From positions 124,001-188,000 of the forward strand of contig NZ_WXVV01000004.1 of NCBI RefSeq assembly GCF_013433315.1: 64,000 bases of DNA, written 5' to 3'. Position 1 is the stretch's first letter. Every line of letters starts with the position of its first letter. The notes beneath the pieces are model-generated. The model was not told the DNA's origin, made no database searches, and saw only the letters and a list, made by a program, of their open reading frames with translations. This document shows, one piece after another, positions 17,865-25,272 of this stretch. This DNA comes from Pseudomonas crudilactis (GTDB lineage Bacteria; Pseudomonadota; Gammaproteobacteria; Pseudomonadales; Pseudomonadaceae). The position numbers were made by a program, and so were the translations under genes.

Positions 17865-19018
17865 TCGAACTTCAAAACCTCAGCAAAACTTTCCAAAGCA
17901 ACGGCAAAGATGTCAAAGCCGTGGACTCGGTGAGCCTGACCGTCAATGAAGGCGAAATCTGTGTGTTCCTCGGGCCATCGGGTTGCGGCAAAAGCACCAC
18001 GCTGAAGATGATCAATCGCCTGATCAAACCGACCTCGGGCAAGATCCTCATCAACGGCGAAGACACCACCGATCTCGATGAAGTGACCCTGCGCCGCAAC
18101 ATCGGCTACGTGATCCAGCAGATCGGTCTGTTCCCCAACATGACCATCGAAGAAAACATTGTCGTCGTGCCGAAACTGCTCGGCTGGGACAAACAGAAAT
18201 GCCACGACCGCGCCCGCGAATTGATGAGCATGATCAAGCTTGAGCCCAAGCAGTATCTGCATCGCTATCCGCGAGAGTTGTCCGGTGGCCAGCAACAGCG
18301 CATCGGTGTGATCCGCGCATTGGCGGCGGATGCGCCGCTGCTGTTGATGGACGAGCCGTTCGGCGCGGTCGATCCAATCAACCGCGAAATGATCCAGAAC
18401 GAATTCTTCGAGATGCAGCGCGCGCTGAACAAGACCGTGATCATGGTCAGCCACGACATCGACGAAGCGATCAAACTCGGCGACAAGATCGCCATCTTCC
18501 GCGCCGGCAAACTGCTACAGATCGATCATCCGGACACGCTGCTCGCGCACCCGGCAGACGACTTTGTCAGCAGCTTCGTCGGCCAGGACAGCACGCTCAA
18601 GCGTCTGCTGCTGGTGAAAGCCGAAGATGCGGCGGACAACGCGCCGTCGGTGAGCCCGGAAACCCCGGTGGCCGATGCGCTGGAATTGATGGACGAACAT
18701 GACCGTCGCTACGTGGTGGTTACCTGTGCCGAGAACAAGGCGCTGGGTTACGTGCGCCGTCGTGATCTGCACCGTCAGACCGGCACGTGCGCGCAGTTCC
18801 TGCGTGAGTTCAACGCCACGGCGGCGTACGACGAGCATTTGCGCATCCTGCTGTCGCGCATGTACGAGTTCAATCGCGCGTGGTTGCCGGTGATGGATGC
18901 CGAGCGGGTGTTCCTTGGCGAGGTGACGCAGGAGTCGATTGCGGCTTATCTGAGCTCGGGTCGTTCGCGCGGGATGAAGACCAGTATCGTCTCGCCGGCT
19001 GAAGCAGTGGTCGCCTGA
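17861..19018 (+). CDS. Glycine betaine/choline-type ABC transporter ATPase with tandem CBS domains
   Basis: A 385-residue ATPase subunit. I start it at the ATG overlapping the upstream stop (17861). Motifs are Walker A GPSGCGKST (near residue 38), Q-loop VIQQIGLFPNMT, signature LSGGQQQRIGVIRAL, Walker B LLLMDEPFGAVD and H-loop MVSHDIDEA. The last 130 residues hold a CBS-domain pair (PVADALELMDEHDRRYVVV and LRILLSRMYEFNRAWLPVMD), as in OpuCA and ProV-like osmosensing ATPases, where CBS domains tune transport to ionic strength. This strengthens the osmoprotectant assignment. A REP pair follows 21 nt after the stop. Confidence 0.93.
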   Translation: MIELQNLSKTFQSNGKDVKAVDSVSLTVNEGEICVFLGPSGCGKSTTLKMINRLIKPTSGKILINGEDTTDLDEVTLRRNIGYVIQQIGLFPNMTIEENIVVVPKLLGWDKQKCHDRARELMSMIKLEPKQYLHRYPRELSGGQQQRIGVIRALAADAPLLLMDEPFGAVDPINREMIQNEFFEMQRALNKTVIMVSHDIDEAIKLGDKIAIFRAGKLLQIDHPDTLLAHPADDFVSSFVGQDSTLKRLLLVKAEDAADNAPSVSPETPVADALELMDEHDRRYVVVTCAENKALGYVRRRDLHRQTGTCAQFLREFNATAAYDEHLRILLSRMYEFNRAWLPVMDAERVFLGEVTQESIAAYLSSGRSRGMKTSIVSPAEAVVA

Positions 19019-19039
19019 TTAACCGGTAAAAACACAAAA

Positions 19040-19135
19040 CCCTGTGGGAGCGAGCTTGCTCGCGAAAGCGGAATATCAGTCAACAACGATGTCGACTGTG
19101 AAAAAGCCTTCGCGAGCAAGCTCGCTCCCACAGGG
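19040..19135. repeat. REP inverted pair (REPIN), copy 2
   Basis: CCCTGTGGGAGCGAGC opens and its reverse complement closes a 96-bp pair of the same family as the one at 10645. It sits directly after the betaine transporter operon. The stretch from 19136 to about 19430 shows no gene that I can support. Confidence 0.9.
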
Positions 19136-19437
19136 TCATGGTGATTTTTTGTTCATTCACAGGGCGGAAAAGAATCTCAACACCTGACAACAGCGCAGCC
19201 TGTCTCAAGCAGCTTGCGAAACCGCCAAAATCCCCTTCACCCCCTCCTCTCGCCGCCAACGTCGCCGATGTTGCGCCCATCACACTTACCCAAGACTTAG
19301 CCGACATAATCCACGAACGTGCAGGTATTTTTAACACTTGAAAATTCTCGGGGAACATCTGCCCGTCATCTCGGTCGGCTACAAAGAGTAATGAACGCGA
19401 CGCACGTCAGAAGCGTGCAAAAACGCGACATTTTTAG

Positions 19438-19466
19438 TTGATCTCACGCCCCTCACGCCCTAAAGT
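19438..19466 (+). promoter_or_regulatory. Candidate promoter at the head of the speC leader
   Basis: TTGATC, a 17-nt spacer and TAAAGT fit a sigma-70 promoter (4 of 6 in each hexamer by eye). Transcription would begin near 19473, about 200 nt before the speC start. Confidence 0.4.
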
Positions 19467-19527
19467 TCGCGCCGAACGTCCATGCTGGAAACGATCCATC
19501 CGGCTCAAGTACTGACGACGAGACAGC

Positions 19528-19564
19528 AAGGCCAAGGGAAAGCTGCACATCCCATGGCCTTTTT
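19528..19564 (+). terminator. Terminator-like hairpin inside the speC leader
   Basis: AAGGCCA pairs with TGGCCTT, and an inner GGGA with TCCC, around a 10-nt loop, followed by a TTTTT run. It lies 106 nt upstream of the speC ATG and about 60-90 nt downstream of the candidate promoter. It could end a small RNA of about 90 nt or act as an attenuator. No coding gene upstream on this strand needs it. Confidence 0.55.
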
Positions 19565-19669
19565 GCTTTCGGCGACATGCCTTGGGAAGTAGGCGAACCA
19601 AAGTGGGGATACGGAGGACGTTCATTTGCACCCATTGTTTTTACTTGTTTGCCCATAGGAGCTCCCAGC

Positions 19670-20833
19670 ATGTCGATCCAGGTCGAAGACTATTTCGCGC
19701 GCGCTACATTCGACAAAATGAAGGCGTTCGCCGACAAACAGGAAACCCCGTTCGTGGTGATCGACACCGCGATGATCAGCCAGGCCTACGATGACCTGCG
19801 CGCTGGTTTCGAATTCGCCAAGGTCTACTACGCGGTCAAGGCCAACCCGGCCGTCGAGATCATCGACCTGCTCAAAGAAAAAGGTTCGAGCTTCGACATC
19901 GCCTCGATCTACGAGCTGGATAAAGTGATGGATCGCGGCGTCAGCGCCGACCGTATCAGCTACGGCAACACCATCAAGAAATCCAAGGACATCCGCTACT
20001 TCTACGAGAAGGGCGTGCGTCTGTTCTCCACCGACTCCGAAGCCGACCTGCGCAACATCGCCAAGGCTGCCCCGGGTTCGAAAGTCTATGTGCGCATCCT
20101 CACCGAAGGCTCGACCACGGCTGACTGGCCACTGTCGCGCAAATTCGGCTGCCAGACCGACATGGCCATGGACCTGCTGATCCTCGCCCGCGATCTGGGT
20201 CTGGTGCCTTACGGCATCTCGTTCCACGTTGGCTCGCAGCAACGCGACATCAGTGTCTGGGACGCGGCGATCGCCAAGGTCAAAGTGATCTTCGAGCGCC
20301 TGAAAGAAGAAGACGGCATTCACCTCAAGCTGATCAACATGGGCGGTGGCTTCCCGGCCAACTACATCACCCGCACCAACAGCCTGGAAACCTACGCTGA
20401 AGAAATCATCCGCTTCCTGAAAGAAGATTTCGGTGATGACCTGCCGGAAATCATTCTCGAGCCGGGCCGTTCGCTGATCGCCAACGCCGGTATTCTGGTC
20501 AGCGAAGTGGTGCTGGTTGCGCGCAAATCGCGTACTGCGGTCGAGCGCTGGGTGTACACCGATGTGGGCAAGTTCTCCGGCCTGATCGAAACCATGGACG
20601 AAGCGATCAAGTTCCCGATCTGGACCGAGAAGAAAGGCGAGATGGAAGAAGTCGTCATCGCTGGACCGACTTGCGACAGCGCCGACATCATGTACGAGAA
20701 CTACAAGTACGGTCTGCCGCTGAACCTGGCCATTGGTGATCGTCTGTACTGGCTGTCGACCGGTGCGTACACCACCAGTTACAGCGCGGTAGAGTTCAAT
20801 GGCTTTCCGCCGTTGAAGTCGTTTTACGTGTAA
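19670..20833 (+). CDS. speC: Ornithine (lysine/ornithine-type) decarboxylase, PLP fold type III
   Basis: A 387-residue cytoplasmic enzyme that converts ornithine to putrescine, the entry step of polyamine synthesis. It belongs to the alanine-racemase-fold (eukaryotic-type) decarboxylases. The PLP-binding lysine is K57 in YYAVKANP. The glycine-rich phosphate-binding loop is in INMGGGFPANY, EPGR is near residue 266, and the substrate-site cysteine is C335 in GPTCDSAD. I use the ATG at 19670 because AGGAGC lies just upstream; the frame is open further upstream without a start that suits the enzyme. Some family members also act on lysine, which the sequence does not exclude. It is followed by its own terminator. 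The long leader is described separately. Confidence 0.92.
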   Translation: MSIQVEDYFARATFDKMKAFADKQETPFVVIDTAMISQAYDDLRAGFEFAKVYYAVKANPAVEIIDLLKEKGSSFDIASIYELDKVMDRGVSADRISYGNTIKKSKDIRYFYEKGVRLFSTDSEADLRNIAKAAPGSKVYVRILTEGSTTADWPLSRKFGCQTDMAMDLLILARDLGLVPYGISFHVGSQQRDISVWDAAIAKVKVIFERLKEEDGIHLKLINMGGGFPANYITRTNSLETYAEEIIRFLKEDFGDDLPEIILEPGRSLIANAGILVSEVVLVARKSRTAVERWVYTDVGKFSGLIETMDEAIKFPIWTEKKGEMEEVVIAGPTCDSADIMYENYKYGLPLNLAIGDRLYWLSTGAYTTSYSAVEFNGFPPLKSFYV

Positions 20834-20851
20834 GTGCTGAAGCCATAATGC

Positions 20852-20882
20852 AAAAAGCCCATGACGTGTCATGGGCTTTTTC
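20852..20882. terminator. Terminator of speC
   Basis: AAAAAGCCCATGA and TCATGGGCTTTTT form a 13-bp perfect stem with a 4-nt loop and T/A runs on both sides, so it can work in both directions. Confidence 0.88.
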
Positions 20883-20920
20883 GTGTCTGGCTTCAAAATT
20901 TGTGGTGTGCTTTCGATCTA

Positions 20921-21081
20921 TCCCCCTCACCCCAGCCCTCTCCCCCAAGGGGGCGAGGGGGAAAGGGAGCAGATCGGGGGCTTTTCAAAACCTGAGGTCG
21001 ACTGGATATCTCAGGTCGGTGTAGTTGGAACATCCAACTCGGTCAGTCCCCTCTCCCTCTGGGAGAGGGTTAGGGTGAGGG
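20921..21081. repeat. CCCCTCACCC-type inverted REP pair
   Basis: CCCCCTCACCCCAGCCCTCT with its own hairpin opens the element. TCTGGGAGAGGGTTAGGGTGA closes it in inverted orientation. About 90 bp lie between. The core is the same family as in the 111-bp array at 12584 and the pair at 27804. It abuts the stop codon of the Sel1-repeat gene. Confidence 0.8.
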
Positions 21082-21822
21082 CTATTGGCACCGAAGCGCA
21101 TACCGCCCAGCCAACGCCTGAATCTTTGGATCTACAGCACTCGCCAACGTCTGACTCGCCACCCGCAAGAAATTCAGATTGCCGCCGGCCAATGCTTTCT
21201 CAAGCCAATCGACCGCCTCATCGATCCGCCCCTCATCCGCTAAAACTGCAGCAAAACTGAACTGCCCGCGAAAATCCCCACCCTCCGCCGAGCGCCGATA
21301 CCATTCACGCGCCGCCACCGGATCCGCCGAGCACACCTGGCCTTCTTCCAGATACCGCCCCAACAGATTCATCGATTTCGCATGACCCAATTCAGCCGCG
21401 CAACGATACAGCGCCAACGCCTGAAGGTGATCCACCGCCACCCCGCGTCCCGTCGCCAGCAGATTGGCGAGGTTGTACATCGCCCAATCCAGTCCGGCCT
21501 CCGCAGCAATCCGATAGTGCAGCGCAGCAACCGACGCATCCGCCGCAATGCCCCAACCATGCTCATGACAACGCCCGAGCATATTGCGCGCCATCAGATG
21601 CCCGCGTCCGGCCGCGATGCCGAACCAGCGCAGCGCCAGCGCTTGATCCTGTGCGATTCCCTGGCCATCCAGCAGGATCTGGCCTAGCAGCGCCTGCGCT
21701 TCAACCTCGCCCTGACCCGCCGCGAGCAAAATCGCTTGCGCGGCACGCGCCGGGCTTTCGCCGAGCATGGCGCTGAGTTGTTCGCCGTCGAGGACTTCCT
21801 CGCGACGCAATTGGAAACTCAT
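21082..21822 (-). CDS. Sel1-repeat (tetratricopeptide-like) protein
   Basis: A 246-residue soluble protein made of Sel1-like repeats (about 36 residues each). Five units are easy to see: [72 protein letters not shown] and a degenerate [19 protein letters not shown]. Each ends in the AxxWYRxAA-type helix, such as [12 protein letters not shown]. There is no signal peptide, so it is probably cytoplasmic. Its start overlaps the piuC stop by four bases (ATGA), so it is co-translated with the dioxygenase. The same pairing is known in other pseudomonads. Sel1 proteins usually serve as protein-binding scaffolds; the partner here is unknown. Confidence 0.88.
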   Translation of the reverse strand: MSFQLRREEVLDGEQLSAMLGESPARAAQAILLAAGQGEVEAQALLGQILLDGQGIAQDQALALRWFGIAAGRGHLMARNMLGRCHEHGWGIAADASVAALHYRIAAEAGLDWAMYNLANLLATGRGVAVDHLQALALYRCAAELGHAKSMNLLGRYLEEGQVCSADPVAAREWYRRSAEGGDFRGQFSFAAVLADEGRIDEAVDWLEKALAGGNLNFLRVASQTLASAVDPKIQALAGRYALRCQ

Positions 21823-22499
21823 ACCTCGACCCAGCGCCGCAGCAAGTTGTGATACGTGCCGGTGAGGCGGATCAGCGAAGGGTGCTCAGGCATGTCCTGC
21901 GTAAGCTGCTGAATCGCCCCGTCCATCTCGAACAGCAGCGCGCGCTGGCTGTCTTCGCGCACCAGACTCTGTGTCCAGAAGAACGACGCATAACGCGCAC
22001 CCCGCGTAACCGCGTTGACCTTGTGCAGGCTGGTGCCGGGGTACAAGACCATGTCGCCGGCCGGCAACTTCACCCGTTGCGTGCCGAAGGTGTCCTGGAT
22101 TTCCAGCTCGCCGCCGTCGTAATCCTCAGGTTCGCTGAAGAACAGCGTCGCCGACAGATCGGTACGCACCCGTTCGATACTGCCCTTGGGTTGGCGCACG
22201 GCGTTGTCGATGTGGAAATCGAAACTGCCACCGGCGGTGTAACAGTTCACCAACGGCGGGAAGACTTTGTGCGGCAACGCGGCGGACATGAACAGCGGGT
22301 TTTTCCACAACCGCTCAAGCATCGCTGCGCCGATTTCCTTGGCCAGTGGATGGCCTTCGGGCAGTTGCAGATTGTGCTTTGCCTTGGCCGACTGAAAGCC
22401 GGCGGTGATCTTGCCATCGGCCCAATCGGCGTGCTCCAGCGCCTCACGAATGCGCTGCACTTCGTCTTTTGCGAACAGTCCGGGGATGTGCAGCAGCAT
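21819..22499 (-). CDS. piuC: Fe(II)/2-oxoglutarate-dependent dioxygenase (PiuC/YbiX family)
   Basis: A 226-residue cytoplasmic hydroxylase of the PKHD-type YbiX/PiuC family (E. coli YbiX has nearly the same length). I start it at the ATG ending at 22499, with AGGTGA 7 nt upstream, which gives the family N-terminus MLLHIPGLF; an earlier in-frame ATG has no such support. The metal triad is H96 and D98 (FDFHIDNA) and H159 (SLHKVNAV), with the 2-oxoglutarate arginine R169. It is encoded head-to-head with a TonB receptor gene and coupled to the Sel1-repeat gene. Its substrate is unknown; an intracellular role tied to iron or siderophore handling is inferred from context. Confidence 0.93.
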   Translation of the reverse strand: MLLHIPGLFAKDEVQRIREALEHADWADGKITAGFQSAKAKHNLQLPEGHPLAKEIGAAMLERLWKNPLFMSAALPHKVFPPLVNCYTAGGSFDFHIDNAVRQPKGSIERVRTDLSATLFFSEPEDYDGGELEIQDTFGTQRVKLPAGDMVLYPGTSLHKVNAVTRGARYASFFWTQSLVREDSQRALLFEMDGAIQQLTQDMPEHPSLIRLTGTYHNLLRRWVEV

Positions 22500-22532
22500 G
22501 GCGATGTCACCTGATGGCAAAGAGGCGGCAAT

Positions 22533-22551
22533 GGTATTGATTCTTATTGAC
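22533..22551. promoter_or_regulatory. Candidate Fur box in the piuC-piuA divergent region
   Basis: GGTATTGATTCTTATTGAC matches the 19-bp consensus GATAATGATAATCATTATC at 12 of 19 positions by eye. It sits 34 nt upstream of the piuC start and could repress both divergent genes. No second site on the piuA side scored better than about 10 of 19. Confidence 0.45.
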
Positions 22552-22706
22552 CGTGTAAAACCCGAGAGACGAACGAACTGGCAAAAACCGTAAGGTTAAA
22601 TTGTAAAGAATGTAAATTCAGTGCGAATAACAATGTTTCGCAATTGATACGAATACTTGTTTAACCTATATTCCGCGGCCTCAAATCCTTGGGGAGGGGA
22701 ATAAAA

Positions 22707-25028
22707 ATGGCACGTCAACACGCACAATTACCGGTCAGTTCACCACGTCTGCTCGCCTCTGCAATTGGTGTGGCAATCACCGCCGGCTCCGCTGGCCAGA
22801 TGGTGTTCGCCGCGGAAAAAACCGACAGCAAAGCCACCGGCAATGCCATCGCCCTGGACGCCACCGCTATCACCGGCGAAGCGCAGGACTCAACGTCCTA
22901 CCAGGTCGAAAAAGCCTCCTCGCCCAAGTACACCGCGCCGCTGGTCGACACGCCGCGCTCGGTCACCGTTATTCCGCAACAAGTGCTCAAAGACACCGGC
23001 GCCCTGAACATGCAGGACGCATTGCGCACCGTGCCGGGCATCACCTTCGGCGCCGGTGAAGGCGGCAACCCACAGGGCGATCGTCCGTTCATTCGTGGTT
23101 TCGACGCCCAGGGCGACACCTACCTCGACGGCGTGCGCGACACCGGTTCGCAGAGCCGCGAAATCTTCGCCGTCGAAAACATTGAAGTCAGCAAGGGCCC
23201 GAACTCCGCCATCGGCGGTCGCGGCGCGGCAGGCGGCAGCATCAACCTAGTGAGCAAGAAAGCGCACTTGGGCAACTCGTTCGACGGTGGTTTCACCTGG
23301 GGCTCCGACCAGACCCAGCGCTACACCCTCGACGGCAACTACCAGTTCAGCGACACCGCTGCCGGCCGTTTGAACCTGATGAGCCACGAGAGCAATGTCG
23401 CCGGTCGCGACAAAGTCGATTACGACCGCTGGGGCATCGCGCCATCTCTGGCGTTTGGCCTGGGCACCGACACCCGCGTCAACCTCGATTACTACCATCT
23501 CGAAAGCAACGACACCCCGGATTCGGGCGTGCCGTACACCATTCCTGCTGGCGGCTCCGCTGCACGCACCAAGTCCAATCCGGACAAGCCGTACGCCGGC
23601 GGTGACCACAGCAATTTCTACGGTCTCGATCGCGATTTCCGCAAAGGCCGCACCGACACCGCGACCTTCGCCATCGAGCATGACCTGAGCGACTCGCTGA
23701 CAATCAAGAACACCCTGCGCCACGGCACCAGCATGCAGGATTACATCCTGACCCAGCCGGACGACAGCAAGGGCAACGTCAACAATGGCAGCCTCTGGCG
23801 TCGTGCCAACACTCGGGTGAGCAACACCGAGACCACCACCAACCAGACTGACCTGTTCGGTAACTTCTACGTTGCCGGCTTCAAGAACAGCTTCTCCACC
23901 GGTGTCGAATACACCCATGAGGAAAGCCAGAAGTCTTCGTACAACGTCAACACCGACACGACCCCGCGCACCACCAACGTGCCAGCGAGCAGCAACTGCA
24001 CGCCGTCGATGATCGGCGCGTCGAGTAACTACAACTGCACCTCGCTGTCGAACCCGAACCCGAACGATCCGTGGAACGGCGCAATCTCGCGCAACTACGC
24101 CGGCACCGACACCCAGGCCAACACTTACGCGCTGTACGTGTTCGACACCCTGGAGCTGAACGAGCAGTGGCTGGTGAACATGGGCCTGCGTTACGACCAC
24201 TTCGATACCGACTACAAGAGCTACAACGCCGCTGGCACCACCACGTCCAAGGGCGATGACACCAGCGAGTTCGTCACCGGTCAGTTCGGCGTCGTCTACA
24301 AGCCGGCGGAAAACGGCAGCATCTACGCCTCCTACGCCACCTCGGCCACGCCGCCGGGCAACACCTTGGGCGAAGGTCAGGAAGGCAACCCGTTGGGCGG
24401 CACCCCGGATCGCAGCGGCAACCTGCTGAGCAGCGACATGGAGCCGGAAACCACCAAGAACTACGAGATCGGTACCAAGTGGGATCTGCTCAATGATCGC
24501 CTGTCGCTGACCGCTGACATCTTCCGTACCGAGAAAGAAAACGCTCGTGTGCAAGTCGACACCACCTCGTACGAAAACGCCGGCAAGACCCGTGTGCAAG
24601 GTGTCGAGCTGTCGGCCAGCGGCAAGATCACCGACAAGTGGCAAGTGTTCGCCGGTTACGCCTTCATGGACAGCGAACAAGTCGACGGCGGCCCGCTGGG
24701 CAAGGCCAACGATGGCAACGAACTGCCTAACACGCCGAAAAACAGCGCCAGCCTGTGGACCACTTACCAGGTCACGCCGAAGCTGACCATCGGTGGCGGT
24801 GCGTTCTACGTCGACGACGTGTACGGCAGCGTGGCCAACACCACCATGGTTGATTCGTATGTTCGTTACGACGCGATGGCCGCGTACAAGCTGACCAAGA
24901 ACGTCGACCTGCAACTCAACGTGCAGAACCTGACCAACGAAACCTACTACGACAAAGCCTTCTCGACCCACTTCGCCAACCAGGCGGCGGGCCGTACGGC
25001 GCTGTTGAGCACCAACTTCCACTTCTAA
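22707..25028 (+). CDS. piuA: TonB-dependent siderophore receptor (PiuA/Fiu-like)
   Basis: A 773-residue outer-membrane receptor. I start it at the ATG at 22707, because GGAGGGG precedes it by 7 nt; the reading frame opens earlier at a TTG. A signal peptide ends near MVFAAEK. The plug domain runs from about residue 70 (APLVDTPRSVTVIPQQVL, ending with NIEVSKGPNSAIGGRGAAGG and SINLVSKKA). A 22-strand barrel follows and ends in the expected aromatic residue (TNFHF). In P. aeruginosa the homologue takes up catechol-type siderophores and siderophore-linked beta-lactams such as cefiderocol (established there, inferred here). It is divergent from piuC with a candidate Fur box between. A REP pair and a terminator follow. 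Confidence 0.93.
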   Translation: MARQHAQLPVSSPRLLASAIGVAITAGSAGQMVFAAEKTDSKATGNAIALDATAITGEAQDSTSYQVEKASSPKYTAPLVDTPRSVTVIPQQVLKDTGALNMQDALRTVPGITFGAGEGGNPQGDRPFIRGFDAQGDTYLDGVRDTGSQSREIFAVENIEVSKGPNSAIGGRGAAGGSINLVSKKAHLGNSFDGGFTWGSDQTQRYTLDGNYQFSDTAAGRLNLMSHESNVAGRDKVDYDRWGIAPSLAFGLGTDTRVNLDYYHLESNDTPDSGVPYTIPAGGSAARTKSNPDKPYAGGDHSNFYGLDRDFRKGRTDTATFAIEHDLSDSLTIKNTLRHGTSMQDYILTQPDDSKGNVNNGSLWRRANTRVSNTETTTNQTDLFGNFYVAGFKNSFSTGVEYTHEESQKSSYNVNTDTTPRTTNVPASSNCTPSMIGASSNYNCTSLSNPNPNDPWNGAISRNYAGTDTQANTYALYVFDTLELNEQWLVNMGLRYDHFDTDYKSYNAAGTTTSKGDDTSEFVTGQFGVVYKPAENGSIYASYATSATPPGNTLGEGQEGNPLGGTPDRSGNLLSSDMEPETTKNYEIGTKWDLLNDRLSLTADIFRTEKENARVQVDTTSYENAGKTRVQGVELSASGKITDKWQVFAGYAFMDSEQVDGGPLGKANDGNELPNTPKNSASLWTTYQVTPKLTIGGGAFYVDDVYGSVANTTMVDSYVRYDAMAAYKLTKNVDLQLNVQNLTNETYYDKAFSTHFANQAAGRTALLSTNFHF

Positions 25029-25048
25029 GAAAGGTGGAACCTGTGAAA

Positions 25049-25141
25049 CCTGTGGGAGCGAGCTTGCTCGCGAAAGCGGTGGGTCAGTCAGCCTTCATGT
25101 CACTGACAGATTGCATTCGCGAGCAAGCTCGCTCCCACAGG
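25049..25141. repeat. REP inverted pair (REPIN), copy 3
   Basis: CCTGTGGGAGCGAGC opens the left arm and its reverse complement closes the right arm. It is the same family as at 10645 and lies 20 nt after the piuA stop. Confidence 0.9.
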
Positions 25142-25161
25142 TGATGTGATCAACAGGCTCG

Positions 25162-25191
25162 GCCCCGTTCATTCAATTGAACGGGGCTTTT
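25162..25191 (+). terminator. Terminator after piuA
   Basis: GCCCCGTTCA and TGAACGGGGC form a 10-bp perfect stem followed by TTTTGTG. Because it falls before the flavoprotein gene, the reductase probably has its own promoter. Confidence 0.82.
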
Positions 25192-25272
25192 GTGCGTAAT
25201 AAAGAACGCTTCTCGATAACCCACGGCATAATGCGCGCCGTGAAGACAATTTCCGAACGGACGGCGAGTGAC

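Noticed and set aside
19136..19430. Gene in the gap after the betaine operon
   Set aside because: Only short frames without start signals are present (for example 19138-19341). Apart from the REP pair and the speC leader the region appears non-coding.
23247..25022. Minus-strand 591-codon frame opposite the TonB receptor
   Set aside because: It is antisense to a complete receptor with all expected segments. It is Val/Gly/Arg-rich without membrane or domain pattern.
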